Below, one piece after another: positions 1-11,139 of a stretch of 64,000 nt of DNA. The stretch's first letter is position 1; each line of letters begins with the position of its first letter. Source of the DNA: Sophora flavescens (taxonomy: Eukaryota; Streptophyta; Magnoliopsida; Fabales; Fabaceae); NCBI GenBank assembly GCA_030762895.1, contig CM061069.1, positions 20,351,630 to 20,415,629 of the forward strand, read 5' to 3'. The notes under the pieces are model-generated. The model had not been told where the DNA came from. It saw only the letters and a program-made list of their open reading frames with translations, and searched no databases. The position numbers and the translations under genes are program-made.

Positions 1-421
1 TAATTCGCATGTGTTCGTTCATGTTCGTTTAGTTCATGAGGGCTTAACCCCGTTTGTTTAATTCGGGAATAGGAACATATATCTGTAGTAGTGATTTCGT
101 TTGTTAATTCTTGCTACAACTGAAAGGGGATTAGAATCTGCTTAGGGATTGGAATTACATGAACCGATGATAGTTGTGAAATCGAGAACAGTAGATCAAT
201 CGTTTTTAGCTATTTGATAACCTTTTCAATTGCTCTGTTTTATTGTTCTGTTTTTGCATTGTTTTCCATTTGCAATTCAAACCAAACCCCCCCCAAAAAA
301 ACTGACTTTTGTGACAAATAACACTTCAAGAGTCCTTGTGAGACGACATCCGAGTTGTCACCCTAAACTACAGTTTTAAAAACCGCTCGTTCTTTTTGGC
401 GCGTGCGCGACAACGCGACCA
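1..421 (+). mobile_element. 3' part of Athila/Tat-like LTR (copy 1)
   Basis: This is the right-hand part of an LTR whose start lies before the window. The same sequence recurs inside the complete LTRs at 2,691-3,815 and 5,606-6,712, beginning near 3,411 and 6,306. It ends in CA at 420-421, five bases before a primer-binding-like sequence, which fixes it as a 5' LTR relative to the following internal region. Confidence 0.75.
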
Positions 422-426
422 AAAAT

Positions 427-444
427 CGGCGCCATTGCCGGGGA
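427..444 (+). other. Primer binding site, Athila-type
   Basis: The sequence cggcgccattgccgggga is one base from the plant Athila/Calypso-type PBS (GGCGCCGTTGCCGGGGA, described as complementary to the 3' end of tRNA-Asp). It sits directly after the LTR end, as expected for minus-strand DNA priming. Confidence 0.7.
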
Positions 445-528
445 CTCTTGTTGTTATTGACAGAAAATAAAATAAAATAAAATAAAAACATTTTGCTGCT
501 TTGTCTGGTTATGAATCTTAGTACTGCC

Positions 529-1263
529 ATGGATAATTTCCTGTTTGGTGATTTTCCATTTGTTTCTGGCTTCAATGATATATATTCATGTACTGACTGT
601 ACTGACACTAACCCGTGTGCTGTTTGTGCTGAGTTTCTTGATTCTACTTTGCAGGGTGATAGTGTGAGTGAAGCTGTTTGTTCAGCCGAAGTTCTTGACA
701 TCATGGCTACTCCAAATACACCATCCATTGAGCAGCCACCCTCCTTAGAGCTCAAGCCACTTCCAGACATTCAGACTCTTACTGATTCAGTTTATTGTAA
801 CATATCTACTAACTGTACTAACTCTAACCTTTCTGTGGTGTGTGCTGAGAATTCTACAGGTTTAACAGGTGATGGATTTATCAGTGCAATGAATGAAGAT
901 CATGCAGAAGTTGAAGCAGCACCAGAAACACTCTCTACCCGTTTGTCACCTCCCCCTGTGGAGCAACCGGTGATGGAGTTCAAGCCTCTGGATTTTGCAC
1001 CATGTCCAGTCCAAGAGGTTGAACCCTGATTTTATTGGGACGACTTTATTGAACAGGTTGAAAAAGAGGTCAACTGTGACCTGAGAGGGAGTGAGAAGTC
1101 CGCCGCACTTGGCGGAGGTACCATGATTATCAAGCACCTGCTCTCATACTTATGCTGTAGGCCATGGGATCCGGGAGGATCATTTCGTACTTTGAGCATT
1201 CCGTGGCCACTGTACCACAGACAGTGGGATCCTGGTGGAACCGCTCCAATGAGTTTTCTCTAA
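529..1263 (+). pseudogene. Unclassified ORF of non-autonomous LTR element (copy 1)
   Basis: I do not recognise this protein. The reading frame runs 244 codons from ATG at 529 (starting MDNFLFGDF) to TAA at 1,261, broken by one TGA at 1,027. The second copy at the same place reads CGA (Arg), so the stop is a simple C-to-T change. The N-terminal half is acidic and has clustered cysteines (CTDCTDTNPCAVC). A middle block reads EFKPLDFAP, and the C-terminal part repeats WDPGG twice about 25 residues apart. No gag zinc knuckle, protease, RT or integrase motif is visible. The third internal region also begins with ATGGATAAT at its own ORF start (6,842), so the start codon context is shared. It may be a rearranged gag leader or a captured host segment. 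Confidence 0.55.
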
Positions 1264-2690
1264 ACCTTTTCCTTTTAATTATGCTTGCTTTATTTTTGTT
1301 TTTTTTTTCTTTTAGCTCCTGAATAATTTGAGAAGCTCAGGAGTTGTGTTGAGTCTTGTGTCAGCAAGCTTATTGGATTTGATTGAATTTTGCATAGATT
1401 GATTGCATGTTATGTGTTGACTGTTTTCCCCCTAGGATTTGAAAATTGAGAATTTGATCCCCACTTGAAAAAATTTTGCGAACTGAACTTTGAGATATTT
1501 TGTTATGATGTCAAGATTTATGATAAGTTTGGGGTGAAGGGAAGCACACACTAGGGATAGAATCTCTGTCAAACAATTTGCAAAAATTGTCCAGGTGAGG
1601 ATTTGAGCCTCCAACATGTTTTTGACTGTGTGAAATCACTTTTGGATTGTACTTTCCTGAATTTGCTTGAATCTCTTTATGGTTTGCATGTTTATGTGTT
1701 TGCTTCAAATGATTTAGGCATTTTCTTTGTAAATAACCACTTGGCCTGAAAAGAACCAATTCCTAATGCATGTTTCCTAGTTAGCCCCTTTGAGCCTAAT
1801 TAGCCTATTAATTCTTGATAACCCTATGTTACAAGCCAAAATTCTGAAAAACCATGTTAACCCGATCTTAGGATTAGGAGAGCATGGAATCTTAGCAAGA
1901 GAATGGTTGCAAGAAACTAAGTTTGGGGTGGCTACAAGGATGTGACATGTCATTCTGGGGTGAGAAAAAGGAAAAAAATAATAATAAAAAGGTTGGAGCC
2001 AAAGGCAAAGAAAAGAAAAAAAGAAAAAGAAAAAAAAAGAGAAAGAAATAAAAGAACAAAAATGTCAAAGAAAAAATATCGAAAGAAGGAAAAGGCTGTA
2101 GTCACCCAAAGCATAAAGAAAAATGAAAAAAGGAACTTGAGTGGAAATTCGGTATGTTGAAATGTTCATGCTCTCTTAGTTCCTAGGGACTTAAGCCAGT
2201 ACCTTTGTATATCCTACCCTTAGCCAGGCCCCATTACAACCATGAAAGTCCTTCTGATGTTGCATGCATGTTTTCCGTGGGAACCATTTTGAGATGAAAA
2301 TCAAATTCATGGGAAGTGTTCTTGAAAGGTGAAATTGAGTGAAATGTTGATTGCCTAGAGAAAATTGAGCGATTGAGTGAAACACTAAACTCCCTTGTGA
2401 GGAAGGCAGTTGTTTGAATTTGGTGATCTCCCTTTTGTGTGTAACTTGGATCCCTTGCTTAGATTAATGATTGCTTGAATGATAAAATTCTCAATTGTTT
2501 AGAGTGAATGCATGTGGGGATTGCTTTGTTTGAGAAAGGGGTGATTATTGAAGAAAAAAAATATTTTGATGAAGTGCTTGAATTTGTGCAAAGTTGATTG
2601 AATCCCTTAAGCTTGCCATGTCTTGAGTCTTTTTAAGTTTTTGAGTTTTAGTTTACTTGGGGACAAGCAAAGTTTAAGTTTGGGGTATTT
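1264..2690 (+). mobile_element. Internal non-coding region of Athila/Tat-like element 1
   Basis: There is no long ORF here. The region carries several blocks reading 'aagtttggggtg' (near 1,527 and 1,920), typical of the 3' untranslated half of plant Athila/Tat elements, and a purine-rich stretch at 1,965-2,110. It ends with 'aagtttaagtttggggta' at about 2,670-2,687, just before the next LTR, which is the probable polypurine tract region. Integrase and RT are absent, so the element is non-autonomous. Confidence 0.65.
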
Positions 2691-3815
2691 TGATCAGCCT
2701 CTGGCTCATCTAGTTTTATGACTAGTATGACCGTGGTTTTGTGCTAATTATATCTCATTTTCACCCAAATTAGACTTGATTGTCTTCAAGCAACATTTTG
2801 AGTCTGTAAAGTATTTTTAGGCTAATTTAGTTAGTTTTGAGTCAAATAAAGCATTCACTGCTATTTCCTATTGTTTCAGGTTAAAATAAAGCACTTAGAG
2901 CCAAAGGAATGAAGAAACAATGGAAAAATGCAATTCTGGAGGATTCGCCTCGCGAGAGTCTGTTCGCCTCGCGAGCCTGAAAACCAGCACGAGCAGCAAC
3001 AGTCACCCTCTCTGGTTCGCCTCGCGAATCATGTTTAGCCTCGCGAGATAGCGACTGTTCATATGATTCGCCTCGCTAAACATGTTTCACCTCGTGAGCG
3101 ATCGCAACCCAGAATCTGTATTTATATCTGTTTTGGGGTAGAACTGATCATCTTTTCTTCTATTCTTCTTTTCTTTTCATAGTGCGGCTACAAGTAGGTT
3201 TAGGTTTATTTTGGTAATGGAGAACTAGTCTCCTTGATTAGTCTACTGTAATCGATTTCCACCGCACTTGAGGTTATGTAATTCCTGTTTTGTTTGCTAT
3301 TCTCTTTTCAATGTTATGCTATATATTTCTGTTTGTTTAATTCAGGAGTGTATAGTGTTGTGTTGATTTATTTCGGTGATGTTATGTTCCTATATTGAAT
3401 CGCGTTTGTTTAATTCGCGTGTGTTCATTCATGTTTGTTTAGTTCATGAGGGCTTAACCCCGTTTTTTTAATTCGGGAATAGGAACATATATCTGTAGTA
3501 GTGATTTCGTTTGTTAATTGTTGCTACAACTGAAAGGGGATTAGAATCTGCTTAGGGCTTGGAATTACATGAACCGATGATAGTTGTGAAATCGAGAACA
3601 GTAGATTAATCGTTTTTAGCTATTTGATAACCTTTTCAACTGCTATGTTTTATTGTTCTGTTTTTGCATTGTTTTCCATTTGCAATTCAAACCAACCCCC
3701 CCAAAAAAAACTGATTTTTGTGACAAATAACACTTCAAGAGTCCTTGTGAGATGACATCCGAGTTGTCGCCCTAAACTACAGTTTTAAAAACCGCTCGTT
3801 CTCTAAACGCGTTCA
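2691..3815 (+). mobile_element. Athila/Tat-like LTR (copy 2, complete)
   Basis: This 1,125-bp LTR begins TGATCAGCC after a polypurine-type sequence and ends in CA at 3,814-3,815. Its 3' part matches positions 1-421 and its whole length matches 5,606-6,712. A cluster of TTCGCCTCGCGA palindromic motifs lies at 2,941-3,100, roughly one quarter into the LTR. It is shared by the internal regions on both sides, the LTR-internal-LTR-internal-LTR order expected after unequal recombination between elements. Confidence 0.75.
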
Positions 3816-4220
3816 AAAATTGGTGATGGAGTTGAAGCAGCACCGGAGACCTCAGCTACCTATTTGTCACCTTCCACTGTAGAACAATCGGTGATGGAGT
3901 TCAAGCCTCTGGATTTTGCACCATGGCCAGTCCAAGAGGTTGAACCCCGATTTTATTGGGAGGACTTTATTGACAAGGTTGACAAGGAAGTCAATTGTGA
4001 CCTGAGAGGGAGTGAGAAGTCCGCCACACTTGGCGGAGGTACCATGATTATCAGGCGCCCGCTCTCATACTTATGCTGTAGGCCATGGGATCCGGGAGGA
4101 TTATGTTACAATTTGAGCATTTCGTGGCCACTGTATCACAGACAGTGGGATCCTGGTGGAACCGCCCCAATGAGTTTTCTTAAACCCTTTCTCTTTAGTT
4201 TACTTTCATGTTCTTGTTAG
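3816..4220 (+). pseudogene. Unclassified ORF of non-autonomous LTR element (copy 2, 5' deleted)
   Basis: This is the C-terminal half of the ORF seen at 529-1,263. The LTR end at 3,815 is followed almost directly by sequence equivalent to about position 906 of copy 1, so the PBS and the first ~125 codons are deleted. The remaining frame is open to TGA at 4,218. It keeps the EFKPLDFAP block, reads PRFYWEDF where copy 1 has a stop, and keeps both WDPGG repeats. Conservation of the frame between two diverged copies suggests the ORF was once translated. Confidence 0.5.
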
Positions 4221-5605
4221 TTTCTGCTTGCTTTGTTTTGTTTTGTTTTCTTTTAGCTCCTGAATAATTTGAGAAGATCGGGAGTATGTGTGTTGAGTCT
4301 TGTGTTGGCAAGTTTGCTGGATTTTAATTGAATTTGCATAGATGATTGCATGTTATGTGTTGACTGTTTCCCCCTAGGTTGAAAAAAAAAATTTGTTTTT
4401 GAAAATTGATCCCCACTTGAAAAATTGAAAACTGAACTTTGAGAGATTTTGTTGTGATGGAATGATTTATGATAAGTTTGGGGTGAAGGGAAGCACACAC
4501 TAGGGATAGAATCTCGGTCAAACAATTTGTAAAATTGTCCAGGTGAGGATTTGAGCCTCCAACATGTTTTTAACTGTGTGAAATCACTTTTGAGTTGGAC
4601 TTTCCTGAATTTGCTTGAATCTCTTTATGTTTTGCATGTTTATGTGTTTGCTTCAAATGATTTAGGCATTTTCTTTGTAAATAACCACTTAGCCTAAAAA
4701 TAACCATCCCTAATGCATGTTCCTTAGTTAGCCCCAGTGAGCCTAATTAGCCTATTGTTTCTTGTTGACCTTATGTTATAAGCTAAAATCTGGAAAACCA
4801 TGTTAACCCGATCTTAGGATTAGGAGAGCATGGAATCTTAGCAAGAGATTCGTTGCAAGAAACTAAGTTTGGGGTGGCTACAAGGATATGATGTGTTGTT
4901 TGGGATTGAGAAAAAGAAAAAAAAATAATAAAAAGGTTGGAGCCAAGAGAAGAAAAAAAAAAGAAGAAAAAAAGGAAGGAAAAAAAGGTCAAAAAGACTA
5001 TTTGAATAAAAAGGTTGTAGTCACCCAAGCATAAAGAAAATTGAAGAAAGGAACTTGAGTGGAAATTCAAAGTGTAAAAAGTTCACGCTCTCTTAGTTCC
5101 TAGGGACTTCAGTCCAGTACCTTTGTATATCCTACCCTTAGCCAGGCCCCATTACAACCATAATAGACCTTTTGATGTTGCATGCATGTTTTCCGTGGGA
5201 ATCATTTTGAGATGAAAATCAAATTCATGGGAAGTGTTCTTGAAAAGTGAAATTGAGTGAAATGTTGTTAGCCTGACAAAAACTGAGCGTATGAGTGAAA
5301 CACTAAATTCCCTTGTGAGGAAGGCGGTTGTTTGAATTTGGTGATCTCCCTCTTGTGTGTAACTTGGATCCCTTGCTTTGATTAATGATTGTTTGAATGA
5401 TGAAATTCTCAATGGTTTAGAATAATTGAAAGTGGGGATTGTTTTGTTTGAAAGGGGGGGACATTGAAGGAAAAAAGTATTTTGATGAATTGCTTGAAAT
5501 CTGTGCAAAGTTGATTGATTCCTTAAGCTTGCCATGTCTTGAGTCTTTTTAATTTTTGAGTTTTAGTTTGCTTGGGGACAAGCAAAGTTTAAGTTTGGGG
5601 TATTT
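4221..5605 (+). mobile_element. Internal non-coding region of Athila/Tat-like element 2
   Basis: Collinear with 1,264-2,690, with many small indels: the same 'gctcctgaataatttgagaag' block, 'aagtttggggtg' blocks, purine-rich stretch (about 4,910-5,060) and terminal polypurine sequence at 5,585-5,600. No coding potential is seen. Confidence 0.65.
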
Positions 5606-6712
5606 TGATCAGCCGATGGCTCATCTAGTTTTATGGCTAGTATGACCGTGGTTTTGTGCTAATTATATCGCATTTTCGCCCAAATTAGACTTGATTGTCT
5701 TTAAGCAACATTTTGAGTCTGTAAAGTATTTTTAGGCTAATTTAGTTAGTTTTGAGTCAAATAAAGCATTCACTGCTATTTCCTATTGTTTCAGTTTAGA
5801 ATAAAGCACTTAGAGCCAAGGGAATGAAGAAAATAATGAAAAAATGCAATTCTGGAGGATTCGCCTCGCGAGAGGATGCTCGCCTCGCGAGCCCGAAGAC
5901 TAGCACGATTAGCAACAGTCACCCTCTCTGGCTCGCCTCGCGAAAGAGCGACTGTTTATAAGATTCGCCTCGCGAAACCTGTTTCGCCTCGCGATCGACC
6001 GCAACCCAGAATTTGTATTTATAGTCTGTTTAGGGCAGAACTGAGGGATCTTCTCTTCTCTTCTTCTTTTCTTTTCATAGTGCGAAATTAGGTTAGGTTT
6101 ATGTTTGTAATGGAGAGCTAGTCTCCCTTGATTAATCTATTGTAATCGGGTTCCGCCGTCACTTGAGGTTTTGTAAATTCTGAACTTTATGCTATTCTCT
6201 TTCAATACTTGTTTTATATGTTCTGTTTGCTTAATTCAGAATCGTATAGAATAGGTGTTGATTTATTTCGATGATTGTGTGTTCCTATACTTAATCGCGT
6301 TTGCTTAATTCGCATGTGTTCAATCATGTTCGCTTAGTTCATGAGTGCTTCACCCCGTTTGCTTAATTCGGGAATAGGAACATATATCTCGTAGCATTGG
6401 TTTCGCTTGTTAACTGATGTTACAATCGAAAAAAGAGTAGAATCCGCTTAGGGCTTGGATTTATATGAACCAATGATAGTGGGAAACCGAGAACAGTAGG
6501 TTAATCATTTCTTAGCTATTTGATAATTCTTAGTTTGCATTATTTTCTGCTTTGTTTTCTTTGTTTAAATTCAAATCCAAAACCCCCCAAAATCTGACTT
6601 TTCTGATAATAGCAACCCAAGAGTCCTTGTGAGACGATACTCGAGTTGTCGCTCCCTATCTACATATTTTGTAAACCGCTCGCTTTTTGGCGCGTGCGAG
6701 ACAGCGCGTTCA
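5606..6712 (+). mobile_element. Athila/Tat-like LTR (copy 3, complete)
   Basis: This 1,107-bp LTR begins TGATCAGCC and ends CA at 6,711-6,712. It carries the same TCGCCTCGCGA palindrome cluster at about 5,862-5,995. It is visibly diverged from copies 1 and 2 by many substitutions and small indels, so the three LTRs do not come from one recent insertion. Confidence 0.75.
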
Positions 6713-6841
6713 AAAATTGGTGATGGAGTTCGCCGTTGCCGGGGACTCTTGTTGTTATTAACAGAAAATTACAATAAAAAAAAATCTCTTTGCTGAATTA
6801 GTTTTGTCTGCTTTGTCTGGTTGTGAATTTTAGTACGCCCC

Positions 6842-7249
6842 ATGGATAATTATATGCAAAATTATGTGCCGAATGTTTATTATGAGCAACCATACATGTA
6901 TTATCATGATTTTAGTAAACAACCACCATGAATATGTTATCCTAACTCTTCTGGAAGTTATGAGTTTAGCAGTGATTTTTACATGTTTGGAGTGAATGAT
7001 TATTCTAACCAACATAGTGGAGGACAGGGCGTTTTGGATGAGATAGCTTCTTTGGTGCATCAAATGGTAGTAAGCCAGCAATATCAGCCTGACCCCACAA
7101 TATGCCAACTCAGTCTGGAAGAAATGATACAACGGATGGAAGAACAAAATCTTGAATCCCAACAGATGATAGAAGCTGAATCTCAGAAGTTGGCCATCCA
7201 ACTTTTATTTTTCATTAGCAGGGTATCTATAGAAAATATTGAGCATTGA
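6842..7249 (+). pseudogene. Leader or gag-like ORF of a related Athila/Tat element, truncated
   Basis: One reading frame starts at ATG 6,842 (MDNYMQNYV), has one TGA at 6,929, and runs to about 7,249. It is asparagine- and tyrosine-rich at the start. Near the end it contains SLEEMIQRMEEQNLESQQ followed by EAESQKLAIQ, a coiled-coil-like pattern like that after the zinc knuckle in Athila-type gag. The product differs from the ORF in the two upstream internal regions although the ATGGATAAT start is shared. The frame ends where the ATAATCGATTAT repeats begin, so the element was probably truncated there. Function is not established. Confidence 0.4.
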
Positions 7250-7250
7250 T

Positions 7251-7465
7251 AATCGATTATAGGAACAACATAATCGATTATCTACTTTCTGTTTTCTCAG
7301 TTTGCTGTTTCAGAAGCCCAATAATCGATTATTACCATGCAATAATCGATTATATTGGCTCAATAATTATTTATCCTGATGAAATAATCGATTATTTGCT
7401 GTCTGATTATCATTTTGTTGTTACAGAAACCCAATAATCAATTATGACCATGAAATAATCGATTA
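7251..7465. repeat. Cluster of ATAATCGATTAT palindromic motifs
   Basis: Six exact copies of the 12-bp palindrome ATAATCGATTAT and two degenerate ones occur in about 215 bp, spaced irregularly. They lie immediately upstream of the Tekay-like gag leader. The spacing is not that of a tandem satellite, and each copy has different flanks. Confidence 0.8.
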
Positions 7466-7661
7466 TATTGCTTCAAAATTCAACTTTTAGTTGTTTTAAT
7501 CATCTCTAATCAATACTAAACCTCCAAGTAATTCTTAGAACTTCAACTTAATTCTAGAAGAAGGTTTCTCATTTGGTGGTATGGCATATAGTATTTATAT
7601 ACGTGCCTGTGTAGTATTATATGTCATACTGATGAGAGCGGATGATTTATTTTACAGAATC

Positions 7662-8737
7662 ATGGCTCGAGGAAGAGGACGTTCAACCAACAGTGGTGAC
7701 AGAACTCCGAAAAGAATCATAGGAGCTGTCAACAATGACACCAATGGAGGAGAGTCATCTACAACTCCCAATACCATGGAAACGATAGCTGCGACTATGC
7801 TATTACAAACCCAGCAGAATGCTGAGATGTTGCAGATGAATAGAGAGCACCTGGAATTCAAGAATCGGAGGAGGGCTGCAACAACTGAAGATGCCGGATT
7901 GGCTACTTTTCTGAAAGGGAAGCCACCTCAATTCCGAGGAGAGTATGACCCAGAGAAGGCTGAAAGGTGGGTACAAGAAATATAAAAGCTATTTGAAACT
8001 GTGCGCTGCAGTGATGATAGGAAAGTGACTTATGTTGCTTTCATGCTAACTGAAGGAGCAGAGTTTTGGTGGAATGGAAAGAAAAGATTATCGGAAGTCG
8101 AGGGAAGAAACACTAACTGGCAGCTATTCACTGACTATTTCTTCGAAAAACATTTTCAGCATCTAGTTCGGTGCGAGGAGGAAAATGAATTCACAAACCT
8201 CAAACAAGGCAATATGTATGTAGGTGATTATGCATCACGTTTTGAGGCATTGATTATGTTTTCAGAGTAATATCAGAAGTTCCCGAATGAGGATTGGCAA
8301 TGTAGAAGATTCGAGGAAGGACTCAAATGAGCTGCAGAGGGATGTGGTGTCTCCGACATTCTAAGTTTCCCGGATCTGGTGGAGAGATGCAATGCTATTG
8401 AAAGTATAATCTGAGGATGGCCAATGAGCAGAAACAACTGAGGAGTGGAGGTCCTAACCGATCAAATTTTCAGAGGCAAGAAGGAAGTCATTCTCAGTGG
8501 AGACAGAGACCATATGCTAGACCAGTGCAGACACCTGCATCAGCACCAGTGGCTAGAGTGGGTCAGCAACCGCAAGACTTAGTTTCCTTTAGATGTGGAG
8601 GATCGCATTATGCTAGAGACTGTATGAATAGGCTTAGTTGTTTCAACTGTGGAAAACTAGGTCATATGGCACGAGACTGCAGACAGCGGTTTGTGCAACA
8701 ACCGGCAGCTGTGGGAAGAGGAGCTGGAAACAATTGA
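7662..8737 (+). pseudogene. gag: Tekay-like gag, decayed
   Basis: The start is taken at ATG 7,662 (MARGRGRSTN), the usual basic N-terminus of this gag type. The capsid part includes FLKGKPPQFRGEYDPEKAERW and a WWNGKKRL block; TAA at 7,983 and further stops at about 8,269 and 8,328 interrupt it. A frame change near 8,400 leads to the nucleocapsid part, which has one partial and one complete CCHC knuckle (CFNCGKLGHMARDC at about 8,638-8,680). The gene ends with TGA at 8,735. Gag would form the virus-like particle and package element RNA. Confidence 0.75.
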
Positions 8738-8776
8738 GGTGGAGCTGGAAGAGGAGTTCCAGCAGCAAGACCAGAA

Positions 8777-11043
8777 GTGGCTACACCTCAAGTCACTGGA
8801 ATAGCTTTTACCGTGAGGGGAGCTGAATCCTCTCAATCTGCTGATCTTATACAAGGTATGTGTTTGATAGCTGGTAGGCTCTCGTATGTGTTGTTTGACA
8901 CAGGTGCTACGCATTCTTTTATTTCGCATGAGTGTATGGATCATTTAAACTTAACCATTTCTAAATTACCGTATACTCTTACAGTATCTACTCCAACCAG
9001 TAATCCTTTGACTACTATGTCTGTTTGTTTACAGTGTCCTATAGTTGTTGAGAATAGGACATTTATTGTAGACCTTGTATGTTTGCCTATGCAACAGATA
9101 GATGTTATTTTTGGCATGGATTGGCTTTTGGCTAACCATGTAGCGCTAGATTGTTCTAGCAAAACTTTATCATTTCTCGAACCTTCTAGTATAGTATCTG
9201 CCAATGAAGGAGTTTCTATTAGGAGTGACAACTCTCAGCAGTTTGTGATGCTTTTCGCAGTGGAGGCTGATGAGACTCCGAGCATAGATTTTATGCCTAT
9301 TGTGAGAGAGGTTCCTGAAGTTTTCCCTTCAGACATTCCAGGTTTGCCACCGGAAAGAGAAGTTGAATTCACTATAGATCTCGTACCAGGGAGAGGACCT
9401 ATATCTATAGCACCCAATCAGATGTCACTGGTTGAGTTGGCGGAGTTGAAGAAATAATTGGATGACATGTTAGGGAAAGAGTTCATTAGACCGAGTGTTT
9501 CGCCTTGGGAACACCGGTGTTGTTTGTTAAAAAGAAGGATGGAAGTGCTAGGTTGTGCGGATTACAGACAGTTGAACAAGGTAACAATTAAGAACAAGTA
9601 TCTATTGCCTAGGATATATGATCTGATGGATCAATTGAAAGGAGAAGCAACGTTTTCCAAGATTGATTTGAGGTCTGGATACCATCAGATTAGAGTAAGG
9701 AAAGAACATATACCTAAAACAGCTTTTAGGATGAGGTATGGGCAATACGAGTATTTTGTTATGCCTTTCGGTGTAACTAATGCGCCAGCCATGTTCATGG
9801 ATTATATGAACAGAATTTTCAGACCGTTCCTCTATAAGTTTGTCGTTTTGTTTATCGACGATATCCTTATATATTCTCGTATGCGAGAAGATCATGAGGA
9901 ACATTTGAGAGTAGTGTTACGAGTTTTGAAGAATAGGAAGCTTTCTGCCAAACTTTCTAAGTGTGAGTTTTGACTGGAGGAAGTTCAGTTTCTAGGTCAT
10001 GTGATCAATAAATATGGAATAGCAGTAGATCTAGCTAAGGTTGAGGCAGTTCTTAAGTGGGAATGACCTAAGTCAGTAAGTGAGGTACAGAGTTTCCTAG
10101 GACTAGCTGGATATTATCGGAGGTTTATAGAAGGGTTCTCGAAAATTGCGTTTCCTATGACGCAGTTGACAAGAAAGATACAACTTTTATATGGATAGAT
10201 AAGTGTGAGCAGAGTTTCCAAGAGTTGTGAGATAGGTTGACTACATCACCTGTGTTGACTTTACCCGATCCTTTAGGACAATTCGATGTATACTGTGATG
10301 CGTCATACCAAGGTTTGGGATGTGTGTTGATGCAAGAGGGAAGATTTGTGGCGTATGCTTCCCGACAGTTGAGAATTTATGAGAGGAATTATCCGACTCA
10401 TGATTTGGAATTAGCAGCAATAGTGTTTGTATTGAAGTTATGGCGACACTTTCTGTATGGAGCAAAGTTTAATGTTTTTAGTGACCATAAGAGTCTGAAG
10501 TACCTGTTCGATAAAAAAGAATTGAATATGAGACAGCGCAGATGGATGGAATTTATGAAGGACTATGATTTTGATTTATTGTACCATCCTGGAAAGGCGA
10601 ATGTTGTAGCGGATGCTTTGAATACGAAATCTTTGCATGTATCCGCTATGATGGTTAAAGAGTTGGAATTACTGGAACAGTTCAGAGATTTGAACTTAGG
10701 GATGGAGTTGGTTGAGGATAAAATTTGTTTAAGTGTGATCTTTATTAGTAGTGATTTTATGAAGGAACTTAAGGATAAACAAGTTCAAGATCTATATCTT
10801 CAGGAGATAAGTAAAGGGATAGATGAGGGTAAAGTTTCTGAATTTTGTAGAGGAACAGATGGTGTGTTAAGGTTTAGAGATAGAACATGTGTGCCAGAGG
10901 ATGCAGAACTTAGGAAGATAAGTTTGGAGGAAGCACATAAGAGTAAGTTGAGTTTTCATCCTGGATCCACTAAGACGTATCAGGATTTAAAGAAAATGTT
11001 TTGGTGGACAAGGATGAAGAAAGAAGTAGTGGAGTATGTTTAA
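8777..11043 (+). pseudogene. pol: Tekay-like protease, reverse transcriptase and RNase H, decayed
   Basis: The aspartic protease motif VLFDTGATHSFIS lies at about 8,890-8,930, and FGMDWL marks the protease C-terminus. After a TAA at 9,455, the RT frame shows YRQLNKVTIKNKY, FSKIDLRSGYHQIRV, MPFGVTNAPAMF and the catalytic FIDDILIYS (about 9,848-9,880). Further stops lie at 9,973 and about 10,063, and the frame shifts near 10,160-10,230. RNase H follows with YCDASYQGLG, HDLELAAIVF and HPGKANVVADAL, then the integrase N-terminal zinc-binding region, until TAA at 11,041. The catalytic RT aspartates remain, but the chain of stops rules out a functional polyprotein. Confidence 0.8.
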
Positions 11044-11139
11044 TCTTGCCTGGTGTGTTAGAAGGCTAAGATTGAACATCAAAAGCCGGCAGGCTTATTA
11101 CAATCTTTAGATATCCCAGAGTGGAAATGGGATATCATA

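Noticed and set aside
2941..3105. CRISPR-like array from the repeated tcgcctcgcga words
   Set aside because: Spacing is irregular, the words are palindromic, the setting is an LTR of a plant nuclear genome, and there is no cas gene.
7570..7590. tggtatggcatatag as a tRNA-Met PBS of the Tekay-like element
   Set aside because: Only the first six bases match TGGTATCAGAGC and no LTR end precedes it, so it is too weak to call.
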